A stretch of 64,000 nucleotides of DNA from Neonectria sp. B-13 (GCA_002682825.1 NOKP01000006.1:1952845-2016844); one strand, 5' to 3'. Counted from the first letter of the stretch, positions 23,638-35,415 are shown. A program made the numbers and translations. The notes: generated by a model not told the origin, from the letters alone.

Positions 23638-24564
23638 ATGACTACCAGTACACCAACTGCCTTCGTTACCGCCGCGACTGGTGCGCAAGGCATAGCCGTC
23701 GCACGACAGCTCCGTAACCTTGGCTGGGCTGTCCATGCAACTGACCGTAATTTGGACACAACGGCTGTGCGCGAACTACAGAGTCATTCTGTTGAAGTTG
23801 TGGCTGGTGACTGGGACGACGAAGAGGTGCTCGCTGGCGCTCTTGCTGGGTGCTCCCACCTGTTCCTCAACTTGATGCCCAATCTGGCAGCCTTCAGCTC
23901 TGAAGTCCCATATGCCAAACGTATCATTGCTATCGCCAAGGCTGCGGGTGTCAAGCAAGTAGTTTACTTAAGCGCTCTGTCCGTCAAGGGTCTCCAACAG
24001 AGGCGATATTACCATCCCGATAACCCGGTGGCGAAGGCACATGGCTGGAAGCAAGAAGTTGAAGCACTTGTCGGAGCCGCTGGGTTTGAGACGTGGACAA
24101 TTCTTCGCGGGAGCTTCTTCATGGTCAACTTCCTTGCGGCCAAGGTGAACATGATGTTCCCTGAATTGGTGCGAACCAACATATGGACGACGGCCTATAC
24201 GCCAGAGGTTCGACTGCCCATGGCTGACATGGAAGACATGGCCAAGTTTACAGTGGCTGCGTTTCAAGACCCGGTTCGATTTCATCAGCAGGTGATTGAG
24301 ATCGCCAGCGAGATTTTATCACCTGACGAGATAATGCAGCAGCTAGGGGAAGTTAATGGGAGGGGAATGCGTACTTCCTTCTTGACGAATGAAGAGATCG
24401 AAGCACAAAAGGCGACGAACTTGTTCGTCGTTGTTCAGCTGATGTCCAGAGACTTGGATAAATCCGTGGACCTTGCAGAGGTCAAGTCGTGGGGCATTCC
24501 GTTGGGAACGTTCCGGCAGTTCCTGCAGAGAGAGCGGAGATGGGTAAAGGAAACTTACCCGTAA
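23638..24564 (+). CDS. NmrA-like NAD(P)-binding protein
   Basis: An intronless gene of 308 residues in the atypical short-chain dehydrogenase family of NmrA/HSCARG proteins, which sense NAD(P) or act as reductases. The Rossmann motif TAATGAQG is near residues 10-17, after a beta strand (TAFVT) and before the VARQL helix. AGDWDD and VYLSALSVKG correspond to the second and fourth strands. The usual catalytic YxxxK is not seen in standard form, so a regulatory or isomerase-like role is possible. The ATG at 23638 was chosen because it places the Rossmann fold at the N-terminus. It is convergent with the ABC1-like gene 177 bases downstream. Confidence 0.88.
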   Translation: MTTSTPTAFVTAATGAQGIAVARQLRNLGWAVHATDRNLDTTAVRELQSHSVEVVAGDWDDEEVLAGALAGCSHLFLNLMPNLAAFSSEVPYAKRIIAIAKAAGVKQVVYLSALSVKGLQQRRYYHPDNPVAKAHGWKQEVEALVGAAGFETWTILRGSFFMVNFLAAKVNMMFPELVRTNIWTTAYTPEVRLPMADMEDMAKFTVAAFQDPVRFHQQVIEIASEILSPDEIMQQLGEVNGRGMRTSFLTNEEIEAQKATNLFVVVQLMSRDLDKSVDLAEVKSWGIPLGTFRQFLQRERRWVKETYP

Positions 24565-24741
24565 ACACAAACCACTTATTTGTTCGTCAACGCCTCTTAC
24601 CATCACGGCTCAGTCATCGCCTGGTAACATCTTCACTGGGTGGGCGGGGTTTAGCTGGCTGATGCTAGGCAGACTAAATATGAGACTGATAGCTCAGGCG
24701 TTCATTATGTACGATTCTATGTAGGTATGTAATTCTAGACA

Positions 24742-26646
24742 TCATTCTCTTAAAAGAGCATTGGAAAACTCAACCCCCTTTAAACCCAGCATCCTCTTCG
24801 CGCCCAGCCACAGCTCAAACGCCTCCAGTTTGACCTCGACGCGCAGGTAGCCGATCCACGCGGCGAACATCCGCAAGGCGTTGGGCGGCCATAGTAGCGA
24901 CCCGCGATTACGGATCTCTTCAAGCTGCTCGTAGAAGACGGTGCGCGTGCAGTACCGCGCAAGAATCATGAAGCTGCGGATCGGGCCCTGCTGCGTCTGC
25001 AGGTTCTCGTCCAGGCTGCGCGTCAGGTCGTTCGTCTTGAGGATCAGGAGGATGATGCGCGGCACGCGGCCTAGCAGGCCTACGAGGTCGACGATGAGGC
25101 CATCTTGAAGCGCGCCGCTCATGTTCTTTTCTTCGTCTGACGAGCGCGTCCGGAGGATGGAGCCTTCCTGGCTGACGATGCTGTAGTCTCGACCAGTGAT
25201 GGCCGAGGCGAATAGGGGGAAATCCTTATCGGTGATGCCGGCAACCTCGTGTGCGTACTTCCTCATCTTGTCCATGTCGCCGTCAATGACTGCGAGCCAC
25301 ATCTTGGCGTAGGATCGGCGAAGGGGAAGATCGATGTCGCGGTACAGGCCGTGATCGTAGAGAATTACGTCGAAGTTCGGGCCACGACCTAGGCGGCGAC
25401 GTGAATTGTTCTTGCGGATGGCGATGTTGCCGCCGTGAGGATCGCAGTGAAGGGGCGCACCGTTGCCGAAGATCATCTCGTTGAAGATGCGGGCGAGGGT
25501 GGCGGAAACCTCGTCGCGATCGATCCCGTTATTGTCCAGATACTCGAGGTCGTCGAGGCGGTGCCCAGACTCACAAGCCATCACAAGGATGCGCTTCTTC
25601 GCCCAGATGACGTCGGGGATAACAAGTGGCAACTGGGGGATTTTGGCGAAATGCGCCTTCATGCGACCAGCGTTATGTGCCTCCTCCTGAAAATCTAGTT
25701 CCTTGGGCAGGGAGACGTCCATCTCGGCAGATAGCCACTCCAGGTCGTACTCCGGGAAAAACCGCTTTAGCGTGGAGAAGGTATATCTGGTCAGGGCGAG
25801 GTCCAACGGGGCCCAGGCCTCCAGTTCCGGATGCTGGACTTTGACAGCAACTTTTCGACTAGAATCCTTGATGGTCGCCAAGTGTACTTGTGCGAGTGAG
25901 GCGGCGCCAATGGGCTCGCTCGAGAACTCGGAGAAGTAGTCCCAAAGGCCCTCTCCTGTGTCCAGGCGGAACATCTTCTCGATGGACTCGAAGGACGATA
26001 CGGGGCACCTGTCTTGTAGGGGGATGAATGTCGTCGTCCATTCCGGCGGGAGGAGATAGTTCATGGCGCTCTGTGGTTCTGCGGTTAGCCATGGCCCAAG
26101 TCTGATAGGGGGCAAGTAGACACATACTAGGTGCTGCCCGAGTTTGATAAAGATGCCGCCGTTCTTTTCCAAGACTACCAACGTCCGCTCGGCACATCGC
26201 TTGTGGCACGAATTCAACAGCTTATCTCGGTCCTCTCTGGCCTCGGTGGTCGCTCTCGCATTCAACGTCGTCCGGTAGCTGCCGCGTCGTTAGCCCAAAG
26301 CCCACGCTTCGGAAGGGCGATTGGCGCCGTACTCATTGATGCAGATGGCCAGTGCCGCCGCCACTCTGCCAGTTCGCTCCGCCGCCTCATATCCGTTCTT
26401 GATGTCGTCGGTAAACGCAAGCGCACCTGCGGCTATTGTCGCCGTGCCTGTCGAGGCGTACAACACAACGCGGCCGGGCCCTCGGCTGGGTCCATTGCGC
26501 CCGCGCGAACTCCGCCCCGAGGCGAAACCTTTTGCGCGGACGTGTCGCAGCGGTTTACTGCGAACCAATTGGTTCCGGCAGGTCGAGCAGGTCCATGGTC
26601 GAGCGCCGATGCGGGTGGCGAAGGTAGGGAAGGAAAAGACGTTCAT
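24742..26646 (-). CDS. ABC1/ADCK1-type atypical kinase, probably mitochondrial
   Basis: Belongs to the ABC1/COQ8/UbiB kinase-like family, closest in motif style to ADCK1/Mcp2, which act in mitochondrial lipid homeostasis. Exons 26646-26333, 26278-26128 and 26070-24742 give 597 residues. The N-terminus is Arg-rich without acidic residues (residues 1-65), then has a hydrophobic segment (VVLYASTGTATIAAGALAF), consistent with a presequence and inner-membrane anchor. Family motifs are KLGQ (about 150-153, in FIKLGQHL), the Ala-rich loop GAASLAQVH (210-218), VAVKVQHP, HCDPHGGNI (catalytic loop) and DHGLYR in place of DFG. Exon phases agree. The TTG-initiated extension of four codons upstream was not used. 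Confidence 0.9.
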
Positions 26647-27142
26647 CTGGTCGCGCAAGGACTCAACGGCAGAAACAGGATTGCGGAAGAAGGCGATTCC
26701 TCATTCTAAGACGACAACAAGGCCAGCGAAAGGTGGTATTGGAATAGAGAATATCGACCTCAGCTCATGTCGTCAATGTCGCCAGGTTTTTTCGTTCGGT
26801 GTGCCGATTCACCGATCGCCTCCGTCCGTCCAGGTCGCCAATTCGGCTGGGGCCGGGGCGAACCTCGGAGCCCCACCAGGACAAGTCCGAGGTACGTACC
26901 TGTAAGTGCTGTGGTCGTGTGATCGGCGGGCACTCAAAGATCCCGCACTGCTACTTACTAAGTAGTATTTACGATCTCCACGTGACCACGCGATCGTGAC
27001 AGAACCGCGTCAAGTCGGCGTCGCCTCGACCCGCCCACCTTCCTTTACCTACCTACCATCCACTCTCCAACTCGCATCACATTACAACACCCTCTCGAAA
27101 AGCATTGCAACAAGACACCTTTGACTTTTCGACTCCAAGTCT
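26647..27142. promoter_or_regulatory. Divergent promoter region
   Basis: About 500 bases between two genes that read away from each other, so both promoters must lie here. No specific motif was assigned. Confidence 0.45.
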
Positions 27143-27908
27143 ATGCAACACCCAGACAACGAACACGCAGCCACCAAAATGCTGTCATTTGCCCCTACAC
27201 CAATCTTCTCCGGCTCCTGGAACCATCGCCCAGTCGTGCCTTCGCCACTTTCATCCTCTCCCGTTCGCGCATCGTCACCACTTTCGCCAATTGACAGGAA
27301 CACGCTCCCCCAGCGACAAGTTCAGTCGTCACCTATTCAGCCCCTCAAATTCAAGTTTGCCTCGCGACCGACGCGCCCAAACCCCGTTGTCCGGAAGCGA
27401 GAGGATATTCAGGAGGGCAGACGGAGGCTCTTCCTTCAGAATGTCCGCCAGAAGAGCGAAGATAAAGCGTGGCAGAGGAGAGACGTCGAGGGACAGGTGA
27501 GACCATCGACTTGACGCGACGAAGACACTCGTTACTAACAGCCGATAACAGTTACTCAAAACGAGCTTCTTAGCAAACCAGGGGCAACTGTCCTACGACG
27601 CGCCCGAGTTTTCAGAGGCAGACATCGAGGATGCTATGATGTTTCAGCAAGAGGAGTTCCATATCCCTGAAGAGGATGAAATGATGGTTGACGACGCCAT
27701 GGAGGATCAAGAACTCGAAGCCATGCTGGCGTCCTACCAGGAACAACACCCAGCATCATTGCAACGACCACCCTCCACAATTTCAGACGAGGACTATGAC
27801 GACATCTTTGCAGAGCTCATTTCGCAAGAGCAACCTCAACAGGTATGCCATCAAGAGGCATCAAACCATATGGATGTCTCGGGCGAGGACGACGTGATGC
27901 AATCTTGA
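27143..27908 (+). CDS. Unknown protein with basic N-terminal and acidic C-terminal halves
   Basis: Two exons, 27143-27496 and 27552-27908, join in phase 0 (GTGAGA donor, AACAG acceptor) to give 236 residues. No family was recognised. The N-terminal half is Pro/Ser-rich with many SP and SPI pairs (possible proline-directed phosphorylation), then a basic helix rich in R, K and Q (about residues 85-118). The second half is strongly acidic (EEDEMMVDDAMEDQELEAM region) and may form a helix. The charge split resembles small nuclear proteins, but that is inference. A second ATG at 27179 would shorten the product by 12 residues. It is convergent with PEX19. Confidence 0.75.
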
Positions 27909-28094
27909 GAGTGAGCGATGTGTTGATTTATGGTCTCCGGTTTCTGCATTCGTATCATGGCGTTGGGGTTATAACATCAGGTCAAGGGAATTGGAGTTTT
28001 GGCAATACCACGGGTACATATCATCGGCTGTGTACAATGACATGACCACGTGGAAGGGTATATAGAACGTGGATAAAAACATCCGACTCGGTAT

Positions 28095-29958
28095 TTACTG
28101 AGGGTTACATGCTTCATCTCCTGGGTTCAAGGCCTCCTGCGCCGATGACATGTCTCCCACCAAGTCCGAAGGCGGGGACCCTGCCGCTTGCATCTGTGTC
28201 TCGGTTAGTCACGGAACCTCTTGTCAATGTGCATGTGGAAGGCCATACCTTTTGCATCTTGTCCACGATAAACTCCCTGTCCGCGGCGTTCGAGTCGGAG
28301 TACGTCTTCTCCTCAAACTTGGCCACGATCTCGCGCACCACGGCCTGCTGCTCCTCGTACCGCTTCAGGTCCTCCTTGGGCGTCGAGCTGCGGTTCTTGG
28401 TGAGCCACGCGGGGAACTTCTCGTCGAGCTCCCTCATGGGCTCGTAGAGGATCTCCTTGTTAGTGAGCTGCTCCATCATGCCCATGAGCATCTTGGAGAA
28501 CTCCTCCTCACTGCCATCGCCACCAAGTCCGCCAAGGTCGCCCGAGGATAGCTGCTTAAGCATCTCGGACATGAAGTCGTCTCCGCCACCTGAGGCCGCC
28601 GCCGCAGTGGCCTGGTCACCCGACGTCTGCATGCGCTCCATGGTCTTCCGGATTGTGTCCTGGAAAGAGGCATCTTCGGCGGAGGCCTGGGGAGCGGGAT
28701 CAGCCGAGGTGCTGGGCACAGCGGGGTCTGCTGTTCCATCTGAAGCTGCGATTTGCTTGAAGATGTCTTCAAATTGCGACTGCATGTCAGGCTGTGACGA
28801 TGTAAGCTTGCTACCCGCATATGAAGAGAGAACATGGACATACCGATTGCTCGAGCTCGCCCAATAGATCCGCCATGCCGGCTTGTAGCTGCTTGGCAAA
28901 TTCTTCTTCCGAGAAGGCATCCTCCGCCTCTGGCTTCTTTCCATCGGCAACATTCTTGATTGTCTCTGACTTGCCGGGCACGGTAGTCTCATCCGCTTTT
29001 TTCGTGTCTAGTTTGACTGTCGAGAATTCATCAAGCATATCTAAGGATGACGGTTAACAGACAATCTTGGTCATAGGGCCGTATGCCACTTACCATCCAA
29101 GTCATCTAGATCATCCAGGTCATCCTCGTCTGGGTCTGAGAAGTCCTCAACTACCTCGGCGGGCTTTGTCTCGATAGGTTCCGATTCAACTGGTTTTGTC
29201 TCAACAGTCTCCGGATGAACTGGCTCCGTCTCAGCGGGCTTGACATCGACAACCGTCGCTTCTGCCGGCTCCGACACAACAGGCTCCGTCTCGGCGGTCT
29301 TGGTCTCCGTGACCTTGGTTTCGACAACCTTGATTTCCACAGGTGGCGCCTCGGCGGACGTCGTCTCAACAGCCTTGTCTTCGACGGCCTTAGCTTCTAC
29401 TGGAGATGCCTCGACAGCCCTGGTCGTGGTGACTTTGGTTTCAACAACCTTGGTTTCGACAGGCGATGCCTCTGTGGAAGTGGTTTCGAAAGTCTTGGTC
29501 TCGACGACCTTGGTTTCGACTTCGACTTCGACGGGCGGTGCCTCAATTTTGACAGGCGGTACCTCAACTTCGACAGTTGGCGCTTCGACCTCAACAGGTG
29601 GTGCCTCGATCTCGGCAGGTGGTGCCTCGGCAGCCTTCGTCTCGACAGGTGGCGCTTCGACCTCAACAGATGGTGCCTCGACCTCAACAGGTGGTGCCTC
29701 GACCTCAGCAGGTGGTGCCTCGGCAGCCCTCGTCTCGACAGGTTTTGAATCAACAGGCTTGACCTCGACAGGGCTCTGATCGATAGGCGTCGCCTCAACA
29801 GGGTTGGCCTCAACCGGCTTTGTCTTAACGGGGACTGCCGTCTCAGGGGCCGTAGCAGAAACTGCTGGAGGATCCGCGGCAGGAGCAGTAACAACTTCTG
29901 CGGTAGCCTTGACCTCCTCCTTCTTTGTGCCGTCTGGCGCGTCCTTTGTTGCGTCCAT
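28095..29958 (-). CDS. PEX19: Peroxin-19 with long repetitive N-terminal extension
   Basis: Cytosolic chaperone and import receptor for peroxisomal membrane proteins; it docks on Pex3. Four exons (29958-29094, 29040-28844, 28791-28249, 28193-28095) give 567 residues, against about 300-400 in most fungi. The canonical protein begins only near residue 275 with a DPDEDDLDDLDDLDDMLDEF-type acidic block (Pex3-binding region), followed by the EEEFAKQLQAGM helix and the C-terminal PMR-EL-EKFPAWL domain for cargo binding. The C-terminus ends CNPQ, a CaaX-type farnesylation site. Residues about 15-270 are imperfect repeats of PVE, VET and APP units and look disordered. There is no alternative ATG before the canonical domain except the MLDEF methionine. 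It is divergent from UBC9 across 950 bases. Confidence 0.92.
29180..29830 (-). repeat. Imperfect Pro-Val-Glu coding repeats in PEX19
   Basis: Minus-strand coding sequence with dozens of diverged copies of short units such as APPVEVE, SPVETK, AEAPPAE and VVETK. At DNA level the units are about 15-30 bases and are most regular at 29580-29740 (GGTGCCTCGACCTCAACA-like on the plus strand). They stay in frame throughout, which argues for selection on the protein rather than neutral decay. Confidence 0.8.
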
Positions 29959-30908
29959 AATAGCAACTATCTCACCGGCTCACACAACCCACATGCACAA
30001 CCAGACACCGATACAGTCGCACGACGATGAGCGGAGGGGAAGCCGGACGGGACGCAAGGACGGTATGGGAAATGAATACCCTGGGCTTTGGCGTGCAGCT
30101 GCGCCAGAGGCAATAGACGGAGAGTCGGGCTTGGAGTGTTGGTGTGAGGTTGAAATAAACGATGCTGTACCGACTGCGGACTAGGTATGGAATACTCGAG
30201 ATGGTCGTGGATGACCACCTCATCCCGACCCAGACCTAGGGAGCCGAGGCACGGTGGTGTGGTACCTACGGCGGTAGGTACCGAGGCCTGGCAGGTCGCT
30301 CACTGCATCCCACCTGAACTCGCTGTCTGGTCCAACTGGATCAGTGATCACTCCGCCAAAAGACTTGGCCTGGAACCGACAGGGTACCTCATAATCCGCA
30401 AGATCCAGGTACCCCCCTCCTTGCAGGGCCACGTCCAGTGACCTTCAGGCGGCTTTGGCGGGGTTTCCCGGGGTCTGGTGCATGCCCTGTCGAATCGCGT
30501 TGCGACTTGGTGGGCGTTGGTTGGCGGTTTGCCCCCCGGGCAGCTGGCGCTGGCGCCACTTTTCGCCCAACGACAGCCGCCTCGTTTGGCCGGTGGATCG
30601 AATCATTCACACTCGTCGTGAACCCATAGCGTAATCGGCCTCAGGCCCCCAGCTCTTCTTCGATCTGATTCTCTCACTCTTGCGGTCTCATCACCTGTGT
30701 CGGGCCCCCCACCGCAAACAACAACAAAGCGCTCTCTGTTGCATCCAGCAACGCAACAGGCTTCGTCTCTCCACCATCGCCAGAGTCTGCTTATTGCGCC
30801 CGACCCCTCGTTTCGCGAGTCTACTCCCCGTGACCGCCTTCACGTTGCGATCGCTCTCCGTTCAGCCTCGACCTAACGCCCCGATCGACGAAACATCCAA
30901 AGACCAAT
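29959..30908. promoter_or_regulatory. Divergent promoter region PEX19/UBC9
   Basis: About 950 bases between two start codons facing away from each other. It contains GTACCTACGGCGGTAGGTACC, an inverted repeat near 30262-30282. No gene was recognised within it. Confidence 0.45.
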
Positions 30909-31569
30909 ATGGCTCTGTGTCAGAACCGATTACAGGAGGAGAGGTAAGCTTCGCCCGTCCTTTTGTTGCCTGTTGATGGCATGCTGAGCCTAGTAGAAAG
31001 CAGTGGCGGCGAGACCACCCATTTGGGTTCTTTGCGAAGCCCGCGCGCACCAAGGAGGGTGTCTTGGATGTCAAGAACTGGGAGTGCGGAATCCCAGGCA
31101 AGGAGAAGACGATCTGGGAGGGTGGCCTGTTCAAGTTGTCGATTGCTTTCCCCGATGGTGAGTGCCCACGCGAACCCGCCATTTCCGCCTGATGAGGCTG
31201 GCGCTGACTGATCTGATCTTGATAGAGTACCCCACGAAACCTCCCAAATGTGAGCATCGCGGTTCCATACGAATTAGACCCCCCATGGAAGCCACCATAC
31301 TGATTCGTCTTGCAGGCAAATTCGTCCCCCCGCTGTTCCACCCCAACGTCTACCCCTCCGGTACCGTCTGCCTGTCAATCCTCAACGAGGAGGAGGCATG
31401 GAAGCCCGCCATCACGGTAAAGCAGATCCTCCTGGGCATCCAGGACCTGCTCAACGACCCGAACCCCGAGTCTCCCGCCCAGGCGGATGCATACAATCTT
31501 TTCAAGAGGGACCGCGCCGAGTACGAGAAGCGGATCCGCCGTGTGGTCCGTGATAACCCCGCTCCTTGA
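30909..31569 (+). CDS. UBC9: SUMO-conjugating enzyme E2 Ubc9
   Basis: Takes SUMO from the E1 Aos1-Uba2 and transfers it to target lysines; mainly nuclear. Four exons (30909-30943, 30997-31157, 31226-31249, 31316-31569) give 157 residues, the standard Ubc9 length. HPN (82-84) is followed by the catalytic Cys92 in GTVCLSIL. The N-terminal helix [12 protein letters not shown] and the DPNPESPAQ segment are specific to Ubc9 rather than ubiquitin E2s. Exon 3 is only 24 bases. All junctions follow GT-AG and the phases close. Confidence 0.97.
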
Positions 31570-32976
31570 AGGCAGCGCACCAGATCCAGGGAAGCAAGAC
31601 TTTAGACACTGTATTAGGGATGTGTGGCTATGGCGTTTGGGAATACCAAGGCGAAAATTACTGCTTGATATGTGGCTGAGGAAATCGGAATGCCTGAATG
31701 GACTGGATCTGCGACGACGATGATGGCATGGTCGAGATCACGCGAGTTAGGTCCTACCCGAACATCAGAGGGCAAGGGCTCCAGCCGAGTCGGGGCCCTG
31801 AATATGAAAGCATCTCGATGTCTCCTTTGTCGTCGTACGAGGTGAAGGATCATTCCCGGTCTCCAACTGCCGGTGTTCCATTCCCGGTCCCGGCGATCTG
31901 GGTGAATCATTCAAGCTGCGTTGTCGGATTGGAACCCATGGCCGCTTTGCTTTTGACGTTTCTGCCCCACCACGTTGCCTTTGCGATGACTGTTGGAATC
32001 ACTTGCCCGGACTTGCTTGCTTGTCGTGTGGATATGGAAATGAACACGGACAAAGACACGCATATGCGCCTACATAGCACTGCACAATATGTACTTTTGT
32101 TCTCGGCGACGGTCCGAATGCAGATCCCCACGTCTTAAGTCAGGTCTCGTCTGCCAGCGAAGCTGGTGGCGGTTCACCCCACGGCTCACGGCTTCTTCGT
32201 GAAACAGAGAACTGAGAGCAGCATGTCAAGACACACGCGATTAGGTACGCAGCGTTCAGCCAGCCAACCGGACCATGATGCATGTAGAATCGATCCATCT
32301 GCTGGGATTCCAAGCTCACCGAACCGAGTCACAGGAGGAACGGTTTACGGAGCTCTTGCTCTTATCGATGGTCAGGGTCATGTAGGTAATGACTGGCCGG
32401 CCCAGGGTTTTTGGGACAGCCGCCAATGGAGGTGCGCCGAATTACAAGCCGAAGTCGGCCGGCGTGTGTCATTGACGGATCTCTGATGGATGGTCCTGGG
32501 AGCTTTAGCGGATTTCGGGACGAGAGACAGGACGAGATGGGCGTGTGTGCCGGGCTAAAGTCGCTATCAGCAGCGTCCGCTATCAGCGACGGGCGAGTTA
32601 CACAGATAATGTCGCTGTAAGGTAGCCATTCGACAAGGAAGCGTATCTATCTGCCGATGGAGGAGCCATTCCCGCCGCCGACTGCGGTCTCGCGTTGTGT
32701 CAGTGGCGGATAGGCTAGGTGCTAGGTAGGGAGGCAAGGAGGCAAGGTACGCGAACTTTGACCTCAGTCCATAACTCGGCGGTGGCCTTCCACATTTTTT
32801 TTTGCCTGTGCCGGGCCACCTGCTCGGGTGGAGTTTTGAGTGACTCCTCTTTTTTTTGAACCAACTTGCGCCCTCTCCCACTCTTCTTTCCCTTCCTCTT
32901 CCTTCCTCTCATCCGTAAAGACCGTCTTGTCTTGTTTTCGTGGTGTTGATCCCCTCGTCCGCTGAAAACCGCAATC
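31570..32976. other. Intergenic region upstream of asparagine synthetase
   Basis: About 1.4 kb containing the UBC9 3' end and the asparagine synthetase promoter. Two TGACTC cores were noticed: on the minus strand at 32336-32341 (GAGTCA) and on the plus strand at 32841-32846. TGACTCA is the Gcn4/CPC1 site for general amino-acid control, to which fungal asparagine synthetase responds. Both copies match only six of seven bases. No gene was recognised. Confidence 0.45.
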
Positions 32977-35415
32977 ATGTGTGGAATCTTTGCTTGTCAC
33001 CGGTAAGTCGCCCTCCGTCTGCCGGTTGCGCTGCGCAGCCAACGCGTTACATGGATCTGGAGGGGCAACGGGCGATCAACCCCGCCATACCAATCGCTCC
33101 GCGCGCACACAGGCTACACCCCGCCGAAAACACTCTGGAAACTGTGACTGACGGTGCTCGCGACGAAGTCATCCCGACGTCCAGAAGTTCAAGCCGACTG
33201 CGCTTAGACTTTCAAAAGCGTACGTACCTCTATCATCTACCTTCTCACTGTGGACTATAGTCATTGACCCGATTGTCGCAGGATTCGGCATCGTGGCCCC
33301 GATTGGAGTAAGTTGCTTCTGAGTCGACGATGCCCCTCATACGGAGCGCAAATGCTGAGTCGCATGACTAGGTGGAAGCGTCATCTCCAACAACACCAGT
33401 AAGTCAATTGGCCTCCAAGCTGCGCCTTGGTGCCTTGTTAACCATCTCAATCGTCTAGTTCTCTGCCATGAGCGTCTGAGCATTGTTGGTGTTGGTAAGT
33501 CGCGCCCCTCGCGCCTCTCGCGCCCTCCTCCCCGTCCTCCTGTTCCGTCGCCTAACCGTTTTGCTCAGAGTCTGGCGCTCAACCCCTGACCAACGCTGAT
33601 GATACCATCATTCTCGCCGTCAACGGTGAGATCTATAACCATCGTTCGATCCGAAAGAACCTCCACGGAAAGTATCACTTCAAGACCACTTCCGACTGTG
33701 AGGTCATCATCCCCTTGGTAAGATCCTCCCTCAATCCCCGAGTGACTCACGATCTGCGCATAAGGACAATGGGCTCACAAATATCTCTCACAGTACACCC
33801 AGTACGACATCGACGCCCCCAACCATCTCGATGGCATGTTCTCGTTCGTCCTGTACGACAAGAAGCAGGACCGCACCATCGCCGCCCGCGACCCCATCGG
33901 CATCACCACCTTCTACCAGGGCTGGTCCTCCAAGGAGCCCGGCACCGTCTACTTCGCCTCGGAGCTGAAGTCCCTGCACCCGGTTTGCGACAAGATCGAG
34001 GCCTTCCCTCCCGGCCATGTCTTCGACTCCAAGACTGGCAAGACCACCCGTTACTTCAACCCCTCGTGGTGGGACGCCGCCAAGGTACCCCAAACCCCCC
34101 TCGACTACAAGGTTCTCCGACAAGCTTTGGAGAAGGCCGTCCGCAAGCGCCTCATGGCCGAGGTCCCCTACGGCGTTCTGCTCTCCGGTGGCCTGGACTC
34201 CAGTTTGGTCGCTTCCATTGCTCAGCGCGAGATGTTGAGGCTGCGACAGCAAGCCGCGGACAATGACGCTACCGCCGAGCTGGCTAGCAACCCCGATACC
34301 GGTGAGGGTCTCGTCGGTATTGACCCCGATGATGAGCATCTCGATACTGTCACCTACCTTCCCCAGCTCAACTCCTTCTCCATTGGCCTGCCCGGATCCC
34401 CCGACAACAAGGCTGCCCTCGAGGTCGCCAAGTTCCTCGGCACCCGTCACCACGTCATGACCTTCACTATCGAGGATGGCCTCAACGCTCTGTCGGACGT
34501 CATCTACCACCTGGAGACCTACGATGTCACCACCATCCGAGCCTCGACTCCTATGTACTTGCTGTCCCGCAAGATCAAGGCCATGGGTATCAAGATGGTA
34601 CTCAGTGGTGAGGGTAGCGACGAGATCTTTGGTGGATACCTCTACTTCCATGCTGCTCCCAACAAGGAGGAGTTCCACAAGGAGACTGTCGCCCGTGTCA
34701 AGAACCTGCACTATGCCGACTGTCTGCGAGCCAACAAGTCGACCTCTGCCTGGGGCCTTGAGGCCCGTGTGCCTTTCCTGGACAAGGAGGTAAGTCGAGG
34801 AATGAGGGAGAGGGTGAGATGAGTGGGGCTGTGCTAATGAGACATGATAGTTCCTCGAGACTTCCATGAACGTTGACCCCGCCGAGAAGATGATCACCAA
34901 GGACAGGATGGAGAAGTACATTATCCGAAAGGCCTTTGACACGTCCGATGAGCCTGACGCCAAGCCTTACCTCCCCGATGCGATCCTCTGGAGACAGAAG
35001 GAGCAGTTCTCTGATGGTGTCGGCTACGGGTGGATTGATTCGCTCAAGGACAACGCCGAGCTCCAGGTCACAGACGAGATGATGAAGAACCCTAAGCCGG
35101 AGTGGGGTAACGATGTTCCCGAAACCAAGGAGGCGTACGTATTCTATCCCGCAATGGTAGAAGATGGGAGATTGACTGACAATTGGATGATAGGTACTGG
35201 TACCGCTGCATGTTCGACGAGCACTTCCCCTCGACTTGCGCCGGAACTGTCCAGCGCTGGGCCCCGACCTGGTCCCAGCAGTCGGACCCCAGTGGCCGGT
35301 AGGTTTATTCCTGTCCTTTTGAGGACAACGCCGAAGAGAAAATGAACGGGAATGCTAATACCTAAGACACAGAGCTATCAAGACCCACAACGCGAAGTAC
35401 GAGTCTGCGGTCTAA
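32977..35415 (+). CDS. ASN1: Asparagine synthetase (glutamine-hydrolysing)
   Basis: Makes asparagine from aspartate, ATP and glutamine. Ten exons: 32977-33002, 33169-33219, 33282-33307, 33372-33398, 33459-33494, 33569-33717, 33794-34789, 34851-35134, 35194-35298 and 35373-35415, total 580 residues. The start MCGIFACH exposes the Cys2 nucleophile of the class II glutamine amidotransferase after Met removal. [14 protein letters not shown] and NGEIYNH are glutaminase motifs. The synthetase half has the ATP-pyrophosphatase loop [11 protein letters not shown] and [12 protein letters not shown]. The 5' part is cut into several exons of 26-51 bases, so gene finders will easily miss the N-terminus. 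Proximal promoter sequence has a Gcn4-like core. Confidence 0.95.

Noticed and set aside
29215..29779. Two open frames of 177-179 codons on the plus strand over the PEX19 repeats
   Set aside because: They arise from the repetitive DNA itself; only the minus-strand frame links to PEX19 through a proper intron.
33788..34963. 391-codon open frame antisense to asparagine synthetase
   Set aside because: Same shadow effect over the large exon 7; the plus-strand frame has clear catalytic motifs.
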